From: Glandiceps talaboti
Taxonomy: Eukaryota; Hemichordata; Enteropneusta; Spengelidae
DNA length: 64,000 nucleotides
NCBI RefSeq assembly: GCF_964340395.1
Contig: NC_135554.1
Location: 12,390,251-12,454,250, forward strand
Direction of reading: 5' to 3'
The position numbers and the translations under genes were made by a program. Below, one piece after another: positions 11,490 to 24,452 of the stretch. The notes below the pieces were generated by a model. That model did no database searches and was not told the origin of the DNA. It saw only the letters and a program-made list of their open reading frames with translations. How positions within the stretch are numbered: position 1 is the stretch's first letter; the number at the start of each line of letters is the position of its first letter.

Positions 11490-12135
11490 GCCGTAAAATT
11501 ACCCATGTTGATGAAGCCAACAAGAGTGCCACTACTCTTCTCATACACAAGATCAGATTTAATTCTCAACGCATCATGTAGCAGCACTACACACTTCTGA
11601 TAGTCTTCTAATTGAAGAAAGTTACACTCCCTGTACAGTTGCTCTAATATGTCACATGTAAAGCCTGTTGATGGTTTAGTCCATTGTGTATAGCTGCTGT
11701 TCCCAAAACAGTCTTTCAAAAGAACCCTCCCTGTGTTCTCTTTCAATAACTTCTGCGTACTGCTGTACCACTTACTGTAAACCATCTGAGAGGCCACTAT
11801 CAAGTGGAACACCTCTGATATTCATGTTTAGTTTATTGCGCAGCCTTGCCTCCCTTGACTCTATTCTTCTCTTTGCCTTAATAATTTACTATGTCCTTAG
11901 ATGAAGTTCACTTTCATTCAACCTTGATAGTGGTACAGTACTGCTTGCATCAGTCCTGGAAAAGCGTTTGTCTTCTTCATTTGACCGCCATTTTCCCTTT
12001 GATAAAATCGCAAATAATTTGTTGCGGAAATTATAACAAGCACTACACCTTTTCTTCCCCGTGGAAGAAGTGCCTGGCAGTCGACTGAAAATAGTGAGTA
12101 CTTGTGCTTCACACCATGCCTGTCTATGACATTCC
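11490..12135 (-). pseudogene. P-element/THAP9-like transposase remnant
   Basis: Read on the minus strand, one frame (about 12075-11890) gives RCSACYNFRNKL, VPLSRLNESELHLR and, after stops, a coiled segment (RIESREARLRNKL). Another frame gives GSFERLFWEQQ near 11700. A shifted frame from 11812 gives TQWTKPSTGF, LEQLYRECNF, LEDYQKCVVLLHD and VYEKSSGTLVGFINMG. These are the familiar blocks of P-element/THAP9-type transposases in the right order. Stops after LHLRT and after DGLQ, a frame change, and loss of about 100 residues between WEQQ and TQWTKPSTGF show decay. It lies just outside the right TIR of the neighbouring transposon, so it is a separate insertion. Confidence 0.65.
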
Positions 12136-12640
12136 TTCTTTGTCTCTGACCTACTGTCACTGCAGATTTACCAGTGCCTATACCAATGAAAACACCATTT
12201 GTTGATCAATAATAATCGATGAAATGCGGCAATGTGTTCGTTGATTCAGTTGCATCATCATCGTAAATAACGGTACCACGAACAAGTACACAACTTGACG
12301 TTCTTGAATAACGTTGTAAATATCCCAACAATTGACTGTTCAGTGGTACAACCGTTGGGAAAGATGATGGAAGTTTCCCGACAAAACGGGGTACAATTTC
12401 TAATTTCCAAATGATCTACAGTACTATATCTGACGGTGATAATTTTCGGCGGGATATTTTCGTCGTTGCGGGCGCTTTCAATCGAAATTTGCTTGGTTTG
12501 ATGATGAACACTTTGATAAACGAAAGGTGCGTTCACATGGATTTGAACAAAACTGTCTGTCAATCCGTTTGTCTTAAAAATTGTTAATTGTGTTTTTTTT
12601 GGTTTCCAGAGCAGTGGGAATTTTTTGGTTTCTCTTTCAG

Positions 12641-13240
12641 ATTTTGGAAATGCTTGATTTATTACCACCGCTTATAGTACTAAGGGTGATAAGCTTCCTG
12701 GAGTCTGACACACGTGATATTCTGGCTTTCTCCTCAACATGTGATTATTTATACATTATTGACCAGCTTGATGTCTGGTATGCTATATACTTAGATAGTC
12801 AAGAATTAACAAAGTTGACAAAGCTGACAAAGTTTTTAAACACTCGGATGACATTAGAATTTTATATTTTGGTTACAGCCAAAGATACTCGCGAAACGAT
12901 ATAAGGCCAGACATAATTGAGAATACTTACCTTAACAAATGCACTAAACTTGAAATTTTGAGCTTGAACAAAAATGTTACAATCGTGACATTATTATTTC
13001 TTGAGTGTTTGCCATCACTAAGGAAACTTGACATCACGAAGTGCCTCAACATACCGTCTACAGACATTATAAAAATTCATTCCCCTGTGCAAAAATTTGG
13101 AAGTACTCAACATTTCAGAGTGTCTGGTGGAATATGACGCGTCAGCGCAATGAAGCTCATTCAGTATTGATACGCTGTCGAGTGCACTTCCTGCCTACCC
13201 CTAGCACTGTGTACTACTGCATACAAATTCGCTGCTGACA
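12641..13240 (+). pseudogene. F-box plus leucine-rich-repeat protein fragment
   Basis: A splice-acceptor-like ttggtttctctttcag ends at 12640. It is followed by ATG 12650 and an F-box-like stretch: LLPPLIVLRVISFLES, DILAFSSTCDYLY, LDVWYAIY. The next frame continues SDDIRILYFGYSQRYSRN, then LRR-like CTKLEILSLNKN, LPSLRKLDITKCLNI and, after another shift, NLEVLNISECLVEY. This is the F-box/LRR (FBXL) layout used by SCF ubiquitin ligases. Two frame changes, both at homopolymers (TTTTTAAA near 12834 and AAAAATTT near 13090), and a TGA near 13150 break it. A donor-like CAAG/GTACGT lies near 13250. It may be a pseudogene, or a gene with base-calling errors. Confidence 0.5.
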
Positions 13241-13249
13241 ACAGATTGA

Positions 13250-15967
13250 CAAGGTACGTACATTTTCACGTTTCATACGTTTTAAATTCGTCTTTCCTTT
13301 ATATTTGCCATCGTAATTTATTATGTGTAGTAGTATATTTCATCGCCAAATCAGATCGAAAAGTATTCAGCGACGTGACCGTGTATACCGTACCGTACTT
13401 GTACATGCTGGCCTGCAGTTCATTGCATTTGTAGTTCGGTATATACGGTAGGTCGCGGTCGCGTTTTTACCAAATTAAAATAAAAAAGTACATGGACATT
13501 CCATTTTCTAGAATCAACTTCAAGACAGGGCTTCAAGGCATCATTTGTTGGACACCTACATGTTCATTGATAATTAATGACTGTGATAGTTGTGACATTC
13601 AACGTCCAGCAAGCGACGTCTACGGTCTAGTAGTACATACGCTAGTGTGCAAGCTCGAAGTCAGGTGATCAGTGCGCTACGCCTGGCATAACGTACGGCA
13701 CCCGGTACCCGGTCTACCGCCCATAAGTTTACGTTCTTTCTGCGTTCTCTGTCTTGCCGTACTTACTGAAAAATGAAGTTTCATTCGTGTCGACAAGTAA
13801 ACTATACAGTTGTTTAACATTTTTACATGTGTATTGTTTCAGAAACGTGCTGTTCCCAGTGAAACTGGTTGTGCCTTTGACGCATTTCTTGCAGAGAGAG
13901 TGAGGAGTACTCCTGTCAGAATGATGTGATCGCTGCATAATGTATCCAGGGTGGCCCTATGACACGAAAAAATGTATTATATAAAATAAAATAAAAATGT
14001 GAGATTTACGGTGTGTTTTTTTTATTTATAACTGGCAAAGTGGTTTGTTCGAAAGTGTATGGTACTATTACTAGTAAGTACAACGTTACATATACTAAGG
14101 AATATGACGAGGCTTGCGTCGCCATCTTGAAATTATGACAGTTTCTACTAGTCTTTGACGCTGCCGTAGTCATTATTCGTGGAGCATTTAGTGGTGGCAA
14201 GACATAACGTAAATTATCATGAATCAAAATGTATAAATGTTGATTTTTTTTCATTGAATACATGGTGTTCTTCTGTGGAAAAACCATCTGAAAATATCAT
14301 TCGTCGAAAGCTCTGACTAAGTAGTCTGACCTGTCTCCTGCATTCCAACCTAAATAATTTCACAACTTGGACGTTTGTGATATTATTTAAGCAGTTTGGG
14401 ATGATGAGTTATAGCTTTTTTACAACAAATGTGGAATATATCTTGAGAAATTATTTACATATGCACTCAAAATTCATTGAAAAACGGGAAATACTCGCTT
14501 GTACTAAGTTGTAGTGTAGCGGGGTCACGCTCTATTGTTCTCGGGGTCAAACCCCCCCTGCTCTGATGCTTCGAAATTAGCGATCTCGGGCCATGGCCAG
14601 TGCAGGGAGATATTGTCAGCTGAATGTGAATGTTCCATTCCCCAATCGCATGGTTAGATGTAGTTAGCCATGTTAAACTCAAAAGTATCACATAATTTTA
14701 AGAGACGTAGATGAAGATGTAGACCAGTTGAAGTTACAACCGGAAACTATTTATTCTCTTAAATTAAGTCGGACGGAGGTAAAATTGAGCAGGCAAAGCG
14801 TGATAGCCCTCGGGAGGAAAAAGGATGCGTACGCGTACTTAGTGCTAGGGGAACCTAGTTGCACTGTAAGTGCGAACGTCATAGGAAACAACAATAGTTA
14901 CTTTCCTGGCAAATCTACCTACATTGTTGCAATTTACAATTATGCAAATATCGCATGAAAAATGCGCATGCAAATTAATGTTGCTGAAAAGGTCGAGTTT
15001 TGTCACGTAGGCACTTGATAGCAATTACACGGTTTATCATAACACCGCAATATAAACAACTCGTTAGCGTCTGGTGATGAGTCTTTCCAATGGATACAAA
15101 ATATTAAAATAAAAATTGAAAAAATAATATAGGCTTATTCATCCTAACGGGAAAAAATCGTCACACTTGAAATCATCCAAGACAGACATGTTGTCGGTTC
15201 CAAGATGCATTGCGCGTCTCGATAAAATGCCATGTAATGTGTACGTGCGCGACCATGTGGTAGTTGTCACCTGACGTACCGACCGTACCCTGGGTTCACC
15301 TGTAAAGTCATGTTGTTTTAGTCTTTATTCTATAAAATCACCATTAATCAAAGAGGTCAACATTTGTTTCCATAATATCCTGATGAAAATTAAATTTCAA
15401 ACGTAATGTAGACAAAACAAGACTAACTAACATGATTGATATCCAAAAAATTAATTTACCTCAGTTTCCCAGGGCAAATCCCTCATTCCATAATTATATT
15501 CCAAGTCATCATTTTCACTATGTCTCGACAGGCATGGCATAGATTGCAAGATACGGCCTACCATCATGTTCTATTTTTCGCATTACACAGTTTGGCTTTC
15601 TGCTAATTATGATTAACAAGTCTGGCTAACTTGGGCCCTTCTGATGGATGCATCAATGCTGTGAAAATAAACAAAATCGTAATTTAATTATTAGGAGTGA
15701 AGTACAGACAATATTACACCAGATTCAAACTTAAAGTTGTAAAAATGTTTAAAATTGCAATTTTTTCAATATTAAGAAATCATATTCTATGCACTAAATC
15801 ACAGAGTTTTCACCAAAAATTAAAACAGCAGGCCAAATGAAATAACCAGGGGGGCAGCAGTGGCCGAGGGGTGGGTACGGGAGGTCCGAAACCCTAGCTT
15901 TTTGTAAACAAAAAACACTCAAACTGCATGTTTTGTGAACTTAATTAACCATTCTTGGTTCTTTTAT
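13250..15967. other. Intergenic stretch, no gene recognised
   Basis: AT-rich with a CpG-richer patch around 13600-13720. Short open frames on both strands (for example 14006-14287 minus and 14728-14958 plus) have no recognisable domains and no splice or start context. Nothing can be supported. Confidence 0.45.
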
Positions 15968-18900
15968 TTATCCAATTACAATCAAACTCAAAATCACTGT
16001 CTCATCATGTACATGACAACAGTGTTGATAAAAAGCGTTCAATATCGGTTTGCCGGGATTGGAGTCATCTGGATCATCTAACCCTAGAGCCTGAGATGCC
16101 TTTGAAACTTCAGTAATTGTAGTGTTGTCATCATCAGAAATATTGACCTCTACTGAAGCATCAGCATAAATAGCTGCTGAACATTCTACTGGGGCCTGTT
16201 GCAAGCTCTCCAGATTCTGTCTTTATCTTTGCTCTTTATGTTTGTTAGCCAAAAGGTCATCTAATGACATTTCTACATCTTTTCCAAACAAGCATCTACT
16301 TGTCCGGTCAAGATGAAAATGAGAATTCCATACTTCAACTTCCAATAAACTATCATCACCAACTGGTAGAACCAGGAAGTATGTTGTTGTATCAGGGTTG
16401 TCAGTTTCTTCTTGTAAGTTCTTCTAATTACCCTTCATTGATTTCTATTGGTTGATCTTCATTATTTTGAGCAACGAACTTGTCACACAGCTTCCTGAAT
16501 TCTTGCCGTTGATTAGGTGTTAACTTGTTCAACAATATGGAAAGAATCTGCCAATGGATTAACATTAGTACTGCAGGGGAATTAGGTGGTGTTAGAGAGA
16601 AATGATCTGGTAATCCCCATTCCATAGCATGACAAAGACATCCCATGATACATTGATACTCTGTAGACAATTCAGAGGTAGATGGTATTTTCTCCATTCC
16701 CTTTTGATCTTTAAGAAAGTGAGTCCATAAATCAAAGACTGTCGCCTCATAGCCAAGAATCCACTTAGCCAGTTGGTTCAAAACTTTGCCTATGTTGTTA
16801 GTATCTGGATCTGTCTATGAAAGATATAGAACATGTCACTTCTCTTCATCAGCAAATGACACAGCAGAAATAAAGATTGTCTGCGTACAAAAACAAAAAT
16901 CACAAATACATAAAGTAGAAATATTCATATACACTTACCATTATTTTTTTCCTCCATGAGGAAAGAAATATCTATAACCACTACTATGTATATTTTCTCT
17001 TTTGTCTCCAACTTCTTGGCTGAGAAGTTGACCTTCATAGATTAACATGAAATCTCCTTTTACAAATGAACAAGATGCAAACACAGCTCTTCCTGAAAAT
17101 TAAATCAATATATTGTTGTTAGTGTTACACTACCTCACATAAATCCGATCATAAAGCACACAATTTATTGGACAATCATCACTGCATGTAGGAAGTACAA
17201 AAACATAGACACATTGTTTTCTTGCTGAATAAACGCATCGGAACAAAATGAATTAAGTATTGGGCCCACAAACTAAAGGATTTGAAATTCGACACACCGA
17301 TAACAACACGATCAAATTGCGTCATTGATGTTGACAGACGCCATTGTTATGATTCAGTCCGTTCCGTTGAATGTCGGGTCTAACGCATGGTGGGTCCAAT
17401 TTTTCGCGTAGGGTCTATGGTTCAACCTTATTTTACTACATTTAAACACGCATATCATCTTACAGCTAATTTTATTGGCTATAATTTTAGCCAGATTTGA
17501 AAGGTCTTACTTGATTGGCTCTCTCTCCGCTATTCCCGTTTTCAAGACACACCCCGCTAGAATCGAGTGCCGCGTAATTACAGCTAGCAATGGCGCGAAG
17601 TGGCCTGTTGGGCGACTTTCCCATAGGGTGAGCTCTCCTAAAACTACACAATATTAACTTTTATGGCGCAAAATCACTGCAAATCTAACGTAATCCTTTT
17701 CCAAACTAATGTAATTTTATTTGTAGATGTTTTCAAGTGATAGTTGAAACATGCATGACTGTGAAAGCCGCTAACGTGTTCATCACTGTTCGTGGTGCGA
17801 CAGTCAAAATCAACTGTGTATAAATTATGGAAACGTGCGAATAAAATGAAAACGAAGAAATTACGTTTCTTGTGCGTCAGTTTTAAAATGACACGGCCCA
17901 TAAGTTTGATGTTGCGGCATGCATGAAGCAACACGTTAATCGTACGTAACAGATATTCACTACATGCAGGACACACCAAGTTTTGTAACACAGACTCTTC
18001 ATCTCTCAAAGTTGGCGGAGGAAATACACGATAGTTGAAACAGTATCAATGACGCTTTGTTTTGGTACAGAGAAGTGTTTTGATTTCCCGCAGTGCCGAT
18101 ATCTTTGAAACCCTACTTACAGATCCCACTGGTGAAATTTACGTAAAATATAATGTTGTGAAGACCACAGTTATCACAATGTACCTAGTTCTTCAAACGG
18201 GACGGGTCAACGCAATCGATAGCACAGTGACTGTGAATTCGTATGATTGACATCTGAACTTCCCATGTTTCGTCCCCTAGACCATGTATATTAGCAGTTT
18301 ATTGCGAACATTTATTTCGGCAGCACAAGTTGATCGTTCGACAGAATCAAATGATGTTTAATCCTTCTATGAACATGTCACTCAAAAGTTCAAAAATTAT
18401 CTAAAATAACTATTCGTCAGCAACTGGCTTAGTAATTTCATGGTAATTCCAAACAGATTTGTGCATTTTTTTCTCATGATAGTTGAAACATGTGAAAGCT
18501 GCCATCAACCTGTTCATCACACTGTGTGAAGTGGGTACGTTATGAGCCGATTTTTCAATCGCAGTGGCAACTTTTCAAGAACCTTAACGAATAACGATAA
18601 TAGATTTGAATAGAGTATGCGGAGAGGAAGTTGCCAAAATCCCCCTTCGCGAAGATTGTGAAAGCCACCATCCACGTATTCTTCACTTGTGCGGTGCTTG
18701 TTTTGTTTATCTGAGCCTTTAAAATCAACATGTTTTAATTATGGAAACGTTAAACGTTCAAATAAATACGACAGAAACAACTTGAAGACAAAAACACAAG
18801 AACTGGTAAATAAAATTTCCCGTTCAAAGACTGTTTTGCAAAGGCAGTAAAATGTTTTACATTCTCAATCTCAATGCAGTATGACTTAGTTTGTTCACTT

Positions 18901-19019
18901 GTATGGATGGAGTAAAATTAACTTACCTTTCACTGGCACCGTGCGGGTGTAAAAACCCTCTTTGTCACATTTTTTTAAAAATGTACTCTGCAGCTGTTCC
19001 AGACCTTGTTCGCTGGCTT
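15968..19019 (-). pseudogene. Broken SET-domain protein gene
   Basis: Minus-strand exon 18927-19019 (ttttcgcag/AA ... GTGAAAG/gtaagt) encodes CDKEGFYTRTVPVKG. It joins in phase to exon 17092-16939 (ttttcag/GA), giving VKGRAVFASCSFVKGDFM, LIYEGQLLSQEVG and SSGYRYFFPHGGK. This is the N-terminal half of a SET domain of the KMT5A/PR-Set7 type. An A7 run then gives an in-frame TAA. One A fewer would lead in frame to a donor at 16938 and on to 16810-15968. That last stretch reads as one damaged coding block (LNQLAKWILGYEATVFDLW, YFLVLPVGDDSLLEVEVW, then an acidic end) with two stops (near 16433 and 16230) and one frameshift. The catalytic NHS..PN part of SET was not found. Upstream exons were not identified. 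Histone-lysine methylation would be the family role; this copy is probably dead. Confidence 0.5.
17735..18790. repeat. Degenerate direct repeats (~120 bp) in the SET-gene intron
   Basis: About 17760-17880 and 18655-18785 share GTGAAAGCC, a TTCATCACT/TTCTTCACT block, GTGC, AAAATCAAC, AATTATGGAAACGT and AATAAA in the same order. A partial third copy (GATAGTTGAAACATG then GTGAAAGCTGCC) lies at 18479-18525 and matches 17737-17770. They look like old copies of one dispersed repeat. Confidence 0.6.
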
Positions 19020-20058
19020 CTGCGAAAAGGGGCCATGGCACTGGCAATGGACAAAACGAATCGCACAGTGCAATGCGGTATGGCCCAACGGCACACTTCT
19101 GTTCACGTACACAAACTTTTTTGAACCGTTGAATTATGGGCAAAATAGCTGTGTATCTTTCGTATTCTCGCCACCAGCTGACGCTATTTATACCGTAAAT
19201 ATGACCAAATCTGCGTTTAAAAATGATTTGGAAATATGTTAATGTGACCTTTCCAGCTGTCATATGATTCAGTGGCTTACATTCATTGGTGCAGAACATA
19301 TTCTGACTCTTAACACACGCCTTCAAATTCAGAAAATACATAAAACTGTAATGTCTTCCATGGTAACATTTTTATTTTTGGCTCTAAACACAGCAATTTT
19401 TGCTTTGCTTGAGCAGTAGGCGTGTTCCTGGTGTGCATTTCACAAGTGTTTAAACAGTAAAGATAATAAAGAATGTGTTGATCTCAAGAAGGACTATGTC
19501 ATGGACATTGAGCGATTGAAATATACGTACTAACCATCGATTTCAAATGGTGAGAACTCGCCGTCCTTCCCCGTTTTTCTCCTTTGTAATGCGAAAGCTG
19601 GATTTTGTTTCAAAGTGCCAATGAAAGGAAATTGTTGTATGTTATTTTTAATCGTTCAGAAAGTCGAATAGAAGGGGTCCATGACAAAAGTAAGTATGTT
19701 CAACCCGGAAGTGGCCTGACTGGCGATACACACAGATACTTTATGAAAATCATAAGAGTCTGACGTAAAAACGTTTACAGATCAGGAATTTAAACAATAG
19801 AAAAACCTCAGACCACTGTTTTTAGGGGTCTGAAGTAAAACCGAACACTTGGCCACACAGTGAACTTCGTCAACAAATACTCCGCAAATCATGTCTCTGT
19901 CGGTTTGAGTACATGTAAAAGTTGTACAATATGTAATTCTGCACAGCGTGTTTCATTCTCTTGGCAGTATGCAATAATGAGTGACGTTGTCATTCATTGA
20001 AGTAAATAAATCCTAGACACATCATTAGTCGCTAATTATAACAGACTCCCTCACTTCT
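19020..20058. other. No further gene recognised
   Basis: Minus-strand sequence upstream of the SET exon keeps a long open frame to 19341, but the acceptor at 19020-19031 suggests it is intron. No domains were seen. From 19350 to 20050 only short frames occur. Confidence 0.4.
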
Positions 20059-21311
20059 GTCATTCTTCATCATTCTCCTCATTTGTTACCTTTTTACTCT
20101 TGTCGGTGGCTTTCTGCTCTATCTGCATCACCTTCCTCCCGTGTGCCCCAGTCTTCTGTAAGTGCAGTTCACACATGATGTCTCTCAGGAATTGTCCAAC
20201 TCCCATGTTATAATATAACTCTGTACTATATCTTGGTAGACTTCATGAATTAGGATCTTCCCATTTTCGGTAATACAACCACCATGGCACATATCATCTG
20301 TTGCCTCATCACTATGGTCATGAACTCCTCTCTAAGGCTGCTGTTTTTATGAAGACAATCCAACACCTATATCACAAGTTGTGATTTGTGTTCATTGAAG
20401 CTCTTTGATGACATTAGAGCCACCCTTTGTTTCTCCAAAGATATGAAAAATGAGTATGCAGAGTCTGAGATGTGGAAAAGGCCTCCCTGCCTGTATTGCT
20501 AATAATCTGTGACTGACAGGAATTTCTGATACAAGGTATTCTCATGCACATACTGGGATGTGCAAACCAGGCTCTCTACTACAACTTTCTTGCTGTAGAG
20601 TGTCCGCAGTTTCTGCCTAACGGTGCGCTGAAGTGACATACCATTTTCTGCAAGATATTTTCTATATTTTTACAGTCTTGGCAATTACCCATCCCCAAAC
20701 ATATCGCATCTTTGCTTTGCTTTGCTTGAGTCGTTCTGTTCTGCTTGATCAGTATCATCTGCACTTGTGTTTGCCTCGTGCTCAGCTCTGACAATATCAG
20801 CAATTTCTTTGATTATCACATATCAGTCTATTCACTTCCATCAAAATAGCTGACATGCACTCGATGTGATACAATGTTCGGGGCTGGCGACAGACATTCA
20901 TGAAATCATCCAATGTTTTGTCCTGTGTAATGTGTTCATGTGGCTGCTGTAAATGATTTACGGTCATGGCTTCCTTGCTGATCCAGTGCACCCTTGCAGT
21001 TTGCCTGGTATATTTTGTAGATTTTGCACCACTGATGTCTGATATAGTTCTCAACACTTTCTACTCTCGGGTTTCTTTAAGTCTTATATTATGGCATTGA
21101 CATCGTATGCCGATGACTGTTTCATTTTGGCAAAGACAGAGTCATCCTTTAAGGTTGTTAGAAATGTCTTTACACAGAAACTGAAAGGTGGCCTTGAAAA
21201 ATAGTCGTCACTTTCTTCAATGATATCGAGTGGTGTAACTTCTTCTGTAGTATTAGGTTGGTCAATGGTCATCTCCTCCTCCATCTTGTCTGCCCACAAA
21301 GTAGCAACTGT

Positions 21312-21345
<34 letters not shown>

Positions 21346-21594
21346 CCAGTCTTCTGTGGTATTAATCATATCAGTTGTGATTAGGACCCTGTGGCAACGT
21401 AGTGGCCTGTAAGGTCTGTTTGATGACACACACTCAAGAAAATTGGGTGGTGACATCAAGGATGTGTCACTAAAACCAACCAGTCTCAAGCCAATCATGC
21501 TCCTCAATCTTGACATGGCTACGTATAGGTGCCCTGAAATGGAAATAACATGAACAGTGAAATTTTGTCTCAATATATATTTGCTAAAAATCAA
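20059..21594 (-). pseudogene. PIF1-like helicase C-terminus followed by a decayed mobile-element ORF
   Basis: On the minus strand 21594-21340 encodes SGHLYVAMSRLRSMIGLRL, the terminal YVA.SR motif of PIF1-type superfamily 1 helicases (helicase motif VI region). A (GAT)n tract follows with a frame change, then an acidic segment (WADKMEEEMT) and SFCVKTFLTTLKDDSVFAKM. Further down, open but stop-containing pieces read TLYQKFLSVTDY, GGLFHISDSAYSFF, SLREEFMTIVMRQQ and, at the end, NMGVGQFLRDIMCELHLQK and HGRKVMQIEQKATDKSKK before a stop near 20060. The coherent but broken coding points to a decayed transposon, perhaps Helitron-like because of the PIF1 motif. I cannot assign the downstream part to a family. 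Confidence 0.5.
21311..21344. repeat. (ATC)n microsatellite
   Basis: About 11 uninterrupted ATC units. On the minus strand it lies between the helicase end and an acidic ORF, where it would code for poly-Asp. Confidence 0.9.
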
Positions 21595-21599
21595 TTGTA

Positions 21600-24450
21600 T
21601 TCAATATCTTAATAATCATTGCAAAACTGAGTGATTTAAATCAAGCATTGAACAAATATGTATAGGATACCCTGAAGCTCCACAAGTGTACAATATCTAG
21701 TACAACAGATTAGAGCTCATAGCAATAGCTGCATGTCCCTAAAGAGATTTAACAACAACAATATATATTAATAGATATCTTTTTAAAAATTATATTTCAT
21801 TACAAAATCAACACTTTATACTAGTATTCCGGAAAGAATGCACTCTTATTGGAATACCAGTCATATAGCAAAATGGTGTTAGTATATTAGGCTAAATCAA
21901 AGTGTTGAAGATGAAGGTGGTTTTATTGAGGCCTTAAAGCAGAGATCTCGCGATATTTATATCCAGTCATGGAGTTCTGGCTTGTTGACAGACAGAATAA
22001 TAACATTACCCTCATCACGGAAAGTAAAAATGAAAGTCGGTTTTAATAAACATCGTCAGAAGATTATAGTGACTGGTCGACACATGTTTAATTTCTACCT
22101 CACACTTTGCCAACATTTAGATGTACTCCCACCCACTTCTTTTAACTTCAATTGTCGTAGTTGGACTGAGTCTTTTTCTTGATCCAATAAAAATGAAGGA
22201 TACCTTGAAAGTCTATACATGTGGTAGTTAGTAACGTCAAGGTCACATACAACCTGAAATATGATTGACACTATATTGACAATGCTCTTCTCAACATCGC
22301 GTATTTCGAAATTGTTATTACCCGGTACGATTGAAGCATCAGCACGTTTTAATATGACGTCAAGGTGATGAGTTAATTTTATAATTTCATCGTGTGTTTT
22401 CATTGTTCTGTAAAAGTATAATCATAATTTTGCACAACTGTTGTATGGTCTTTGAGATATGAACTTTTATTGCTAATATAGACAAGGTGATTGGATATTG
22501 AATCTCAAATGATGTCTTTTATAAGACTTAAGAATAAGTCATACTCTAAGAATAGGGATTTATGTAAGACTTGAAATGTATTAAAGTTGGGTTTTAGCCC
22601 ATCTAAGGAAAGGAGGGGCGGAGATTGGTTGGCGTTCGTTGAACCAGATATAAACCTTTCGTTATGTGTTCTTTCCAACACACAGTCCAAGACGGTACGT
22701 TACCTCGAAGAAGAGATATATTGAGAAGAAACTATTTGGCTGGCTATAATTCAACATTATAGTCTTAATGGAACAGATTGACGATTGGAACAGTAGTGCG
22801 AGTGAGTGCTTCCACATTGAACATTATATATCGATAAACTGTACAGAAAGCCGGTTAACAACGTTTCACTGGAATTAAGGCACCCTGTTGGGTTTTGATT
22901 ACGTATGTCTATTTAGAATATGCTGATACAAAGAAAAGTATGATCAGAATAGTTGTTAGGTGTAGTAATTGATGCGTTTGTGATATTCGTTGTCAAGGCT
23001 GTATACCAATAATATATCGATGCGTGATTTGTTTTCCCTTGTTTTAAGTGTACATGTAGTTTTGATTGTCTTGGTGCAAGTGTCGCAAGGCGTGTAGGGT
23101 TGAGATCGGGCGTTTCTGAAATAACCAAAGATTGGGAAGAGGTGGGAGAAGAAGTGGAGGAGGGGTAGTTGAAAGAAAAGGAGAAATTGGAAATGAAAGA
23201 GAGGGAAGGGGAAGGAGAGGTTCGTGTATCCTCTCTTCAACAATCTCGTCATTGGATTCTTGGTGTTGTCGTTAATTTTTCCGTCATTAATTGTTTCAGC
23301 TGTCATTGTTTATCCGATGTGTTTGTCTTTGTGTTTATCACTAGATATTTTGTTGGTATACTGAATGTCTTTTGAATGCATGTCATCTTCAGCAGTTTCA
23401 TCACCATGTGGTGTAGGTATTTCACTGACACCTTGGGGTGAGACACATTACCATTTGTATTTGCATTGTCATTGTCAGTGCTCGTTGATTCACATGTTTC
23501 GGCTGGTATTGTTCCAAGGTTATTTTTGCATTTTCGTTACCTTCTGTGTTATACGAATTGTCCTTTGTTACCATTCCCAAAGCACCGCAATTCTTCCATG
23601 GAAACATATATAGCGTTCCTCACGTTTTACTTGTATTACTCCATTCAGAGTTACATAACTATTCATAAGAATGCATACTAGTCGTCTTACGGACATTACA
23701 TGTTTCAATTCGTGCTAACAATTCTACCATACTTCCATAGCTCATGTTAAATAGCTTCGTTTGGAATATATGAGGGGTACACTTGATAAGATAAGTTTTT
23801 AGTTTCTAGTTTAATAATAATAATTTATTCCCACGTACAAAAACAAAATTGATACAGAACAGAACAAAATATCCCTATGTATATACATAAACGTGTTATT
23901 CGGGAAAAGGGTGTGGAAGTAGTTGTTACACAACTAATCGAGTCCCCCCTCACAAAACATATGACACTCATCATTTAATTCACCATGTGTTCGGCCACTT
24001 CAATTTCTACGTCAGTGGCGAAACTATTTGAAACCAATTTTTTCCATGACATCAAGAGGTGAAAGTAAAACTATGACTGCCATATGCATTCTGTAAGCAG
24101 CAATAATGTTACCAGGGCCAATAATTTTTGCTATCTCCTCAACATAATGCATGTAGGAGCACCTTCTACATTGCTGCATCTTATTGCATATTTACAGGTC
24201 ATGTCACTAAACCGGAGGGCTCCGCAGGTGGTCATGTTCCCCATCTACGGGGAAGCTGGTAATGACGGATGAGAAAGTGACAAAAATAGACTACAACTAC
24301 CAGTGGTAGGGAAAGTAATTGACTCAGTGGCGTTATAAAATGAACTCACAACAAACTGTCTCCCCTAGAGGTGGGTAAATTGGTCTTCTTTATCGGATGT
24401 AAACCAGTTCGATTTCAGATCGTCTTCTAACACATTAATCCACGATGGCA
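21600..24450. other. Intergenic, no gene recognised
   Basis: A minus-strand open frame at 22403-22095 starts with ATG and has a CAG/gttgta that could be a donor, but no family is recognised. Around 23110-23220 the plus strand is purine-rich (GAGAAGG-type). The rest is AT-rich with short frames only. Confidence 0.4.
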
Positions 24451-24452
24451 GA

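Noticed and set aside
22095-22403. Minus-strand ORF with ATG and a possible donor
   Set aside because: No family match and no convincing second exon, so not reported as a gene.
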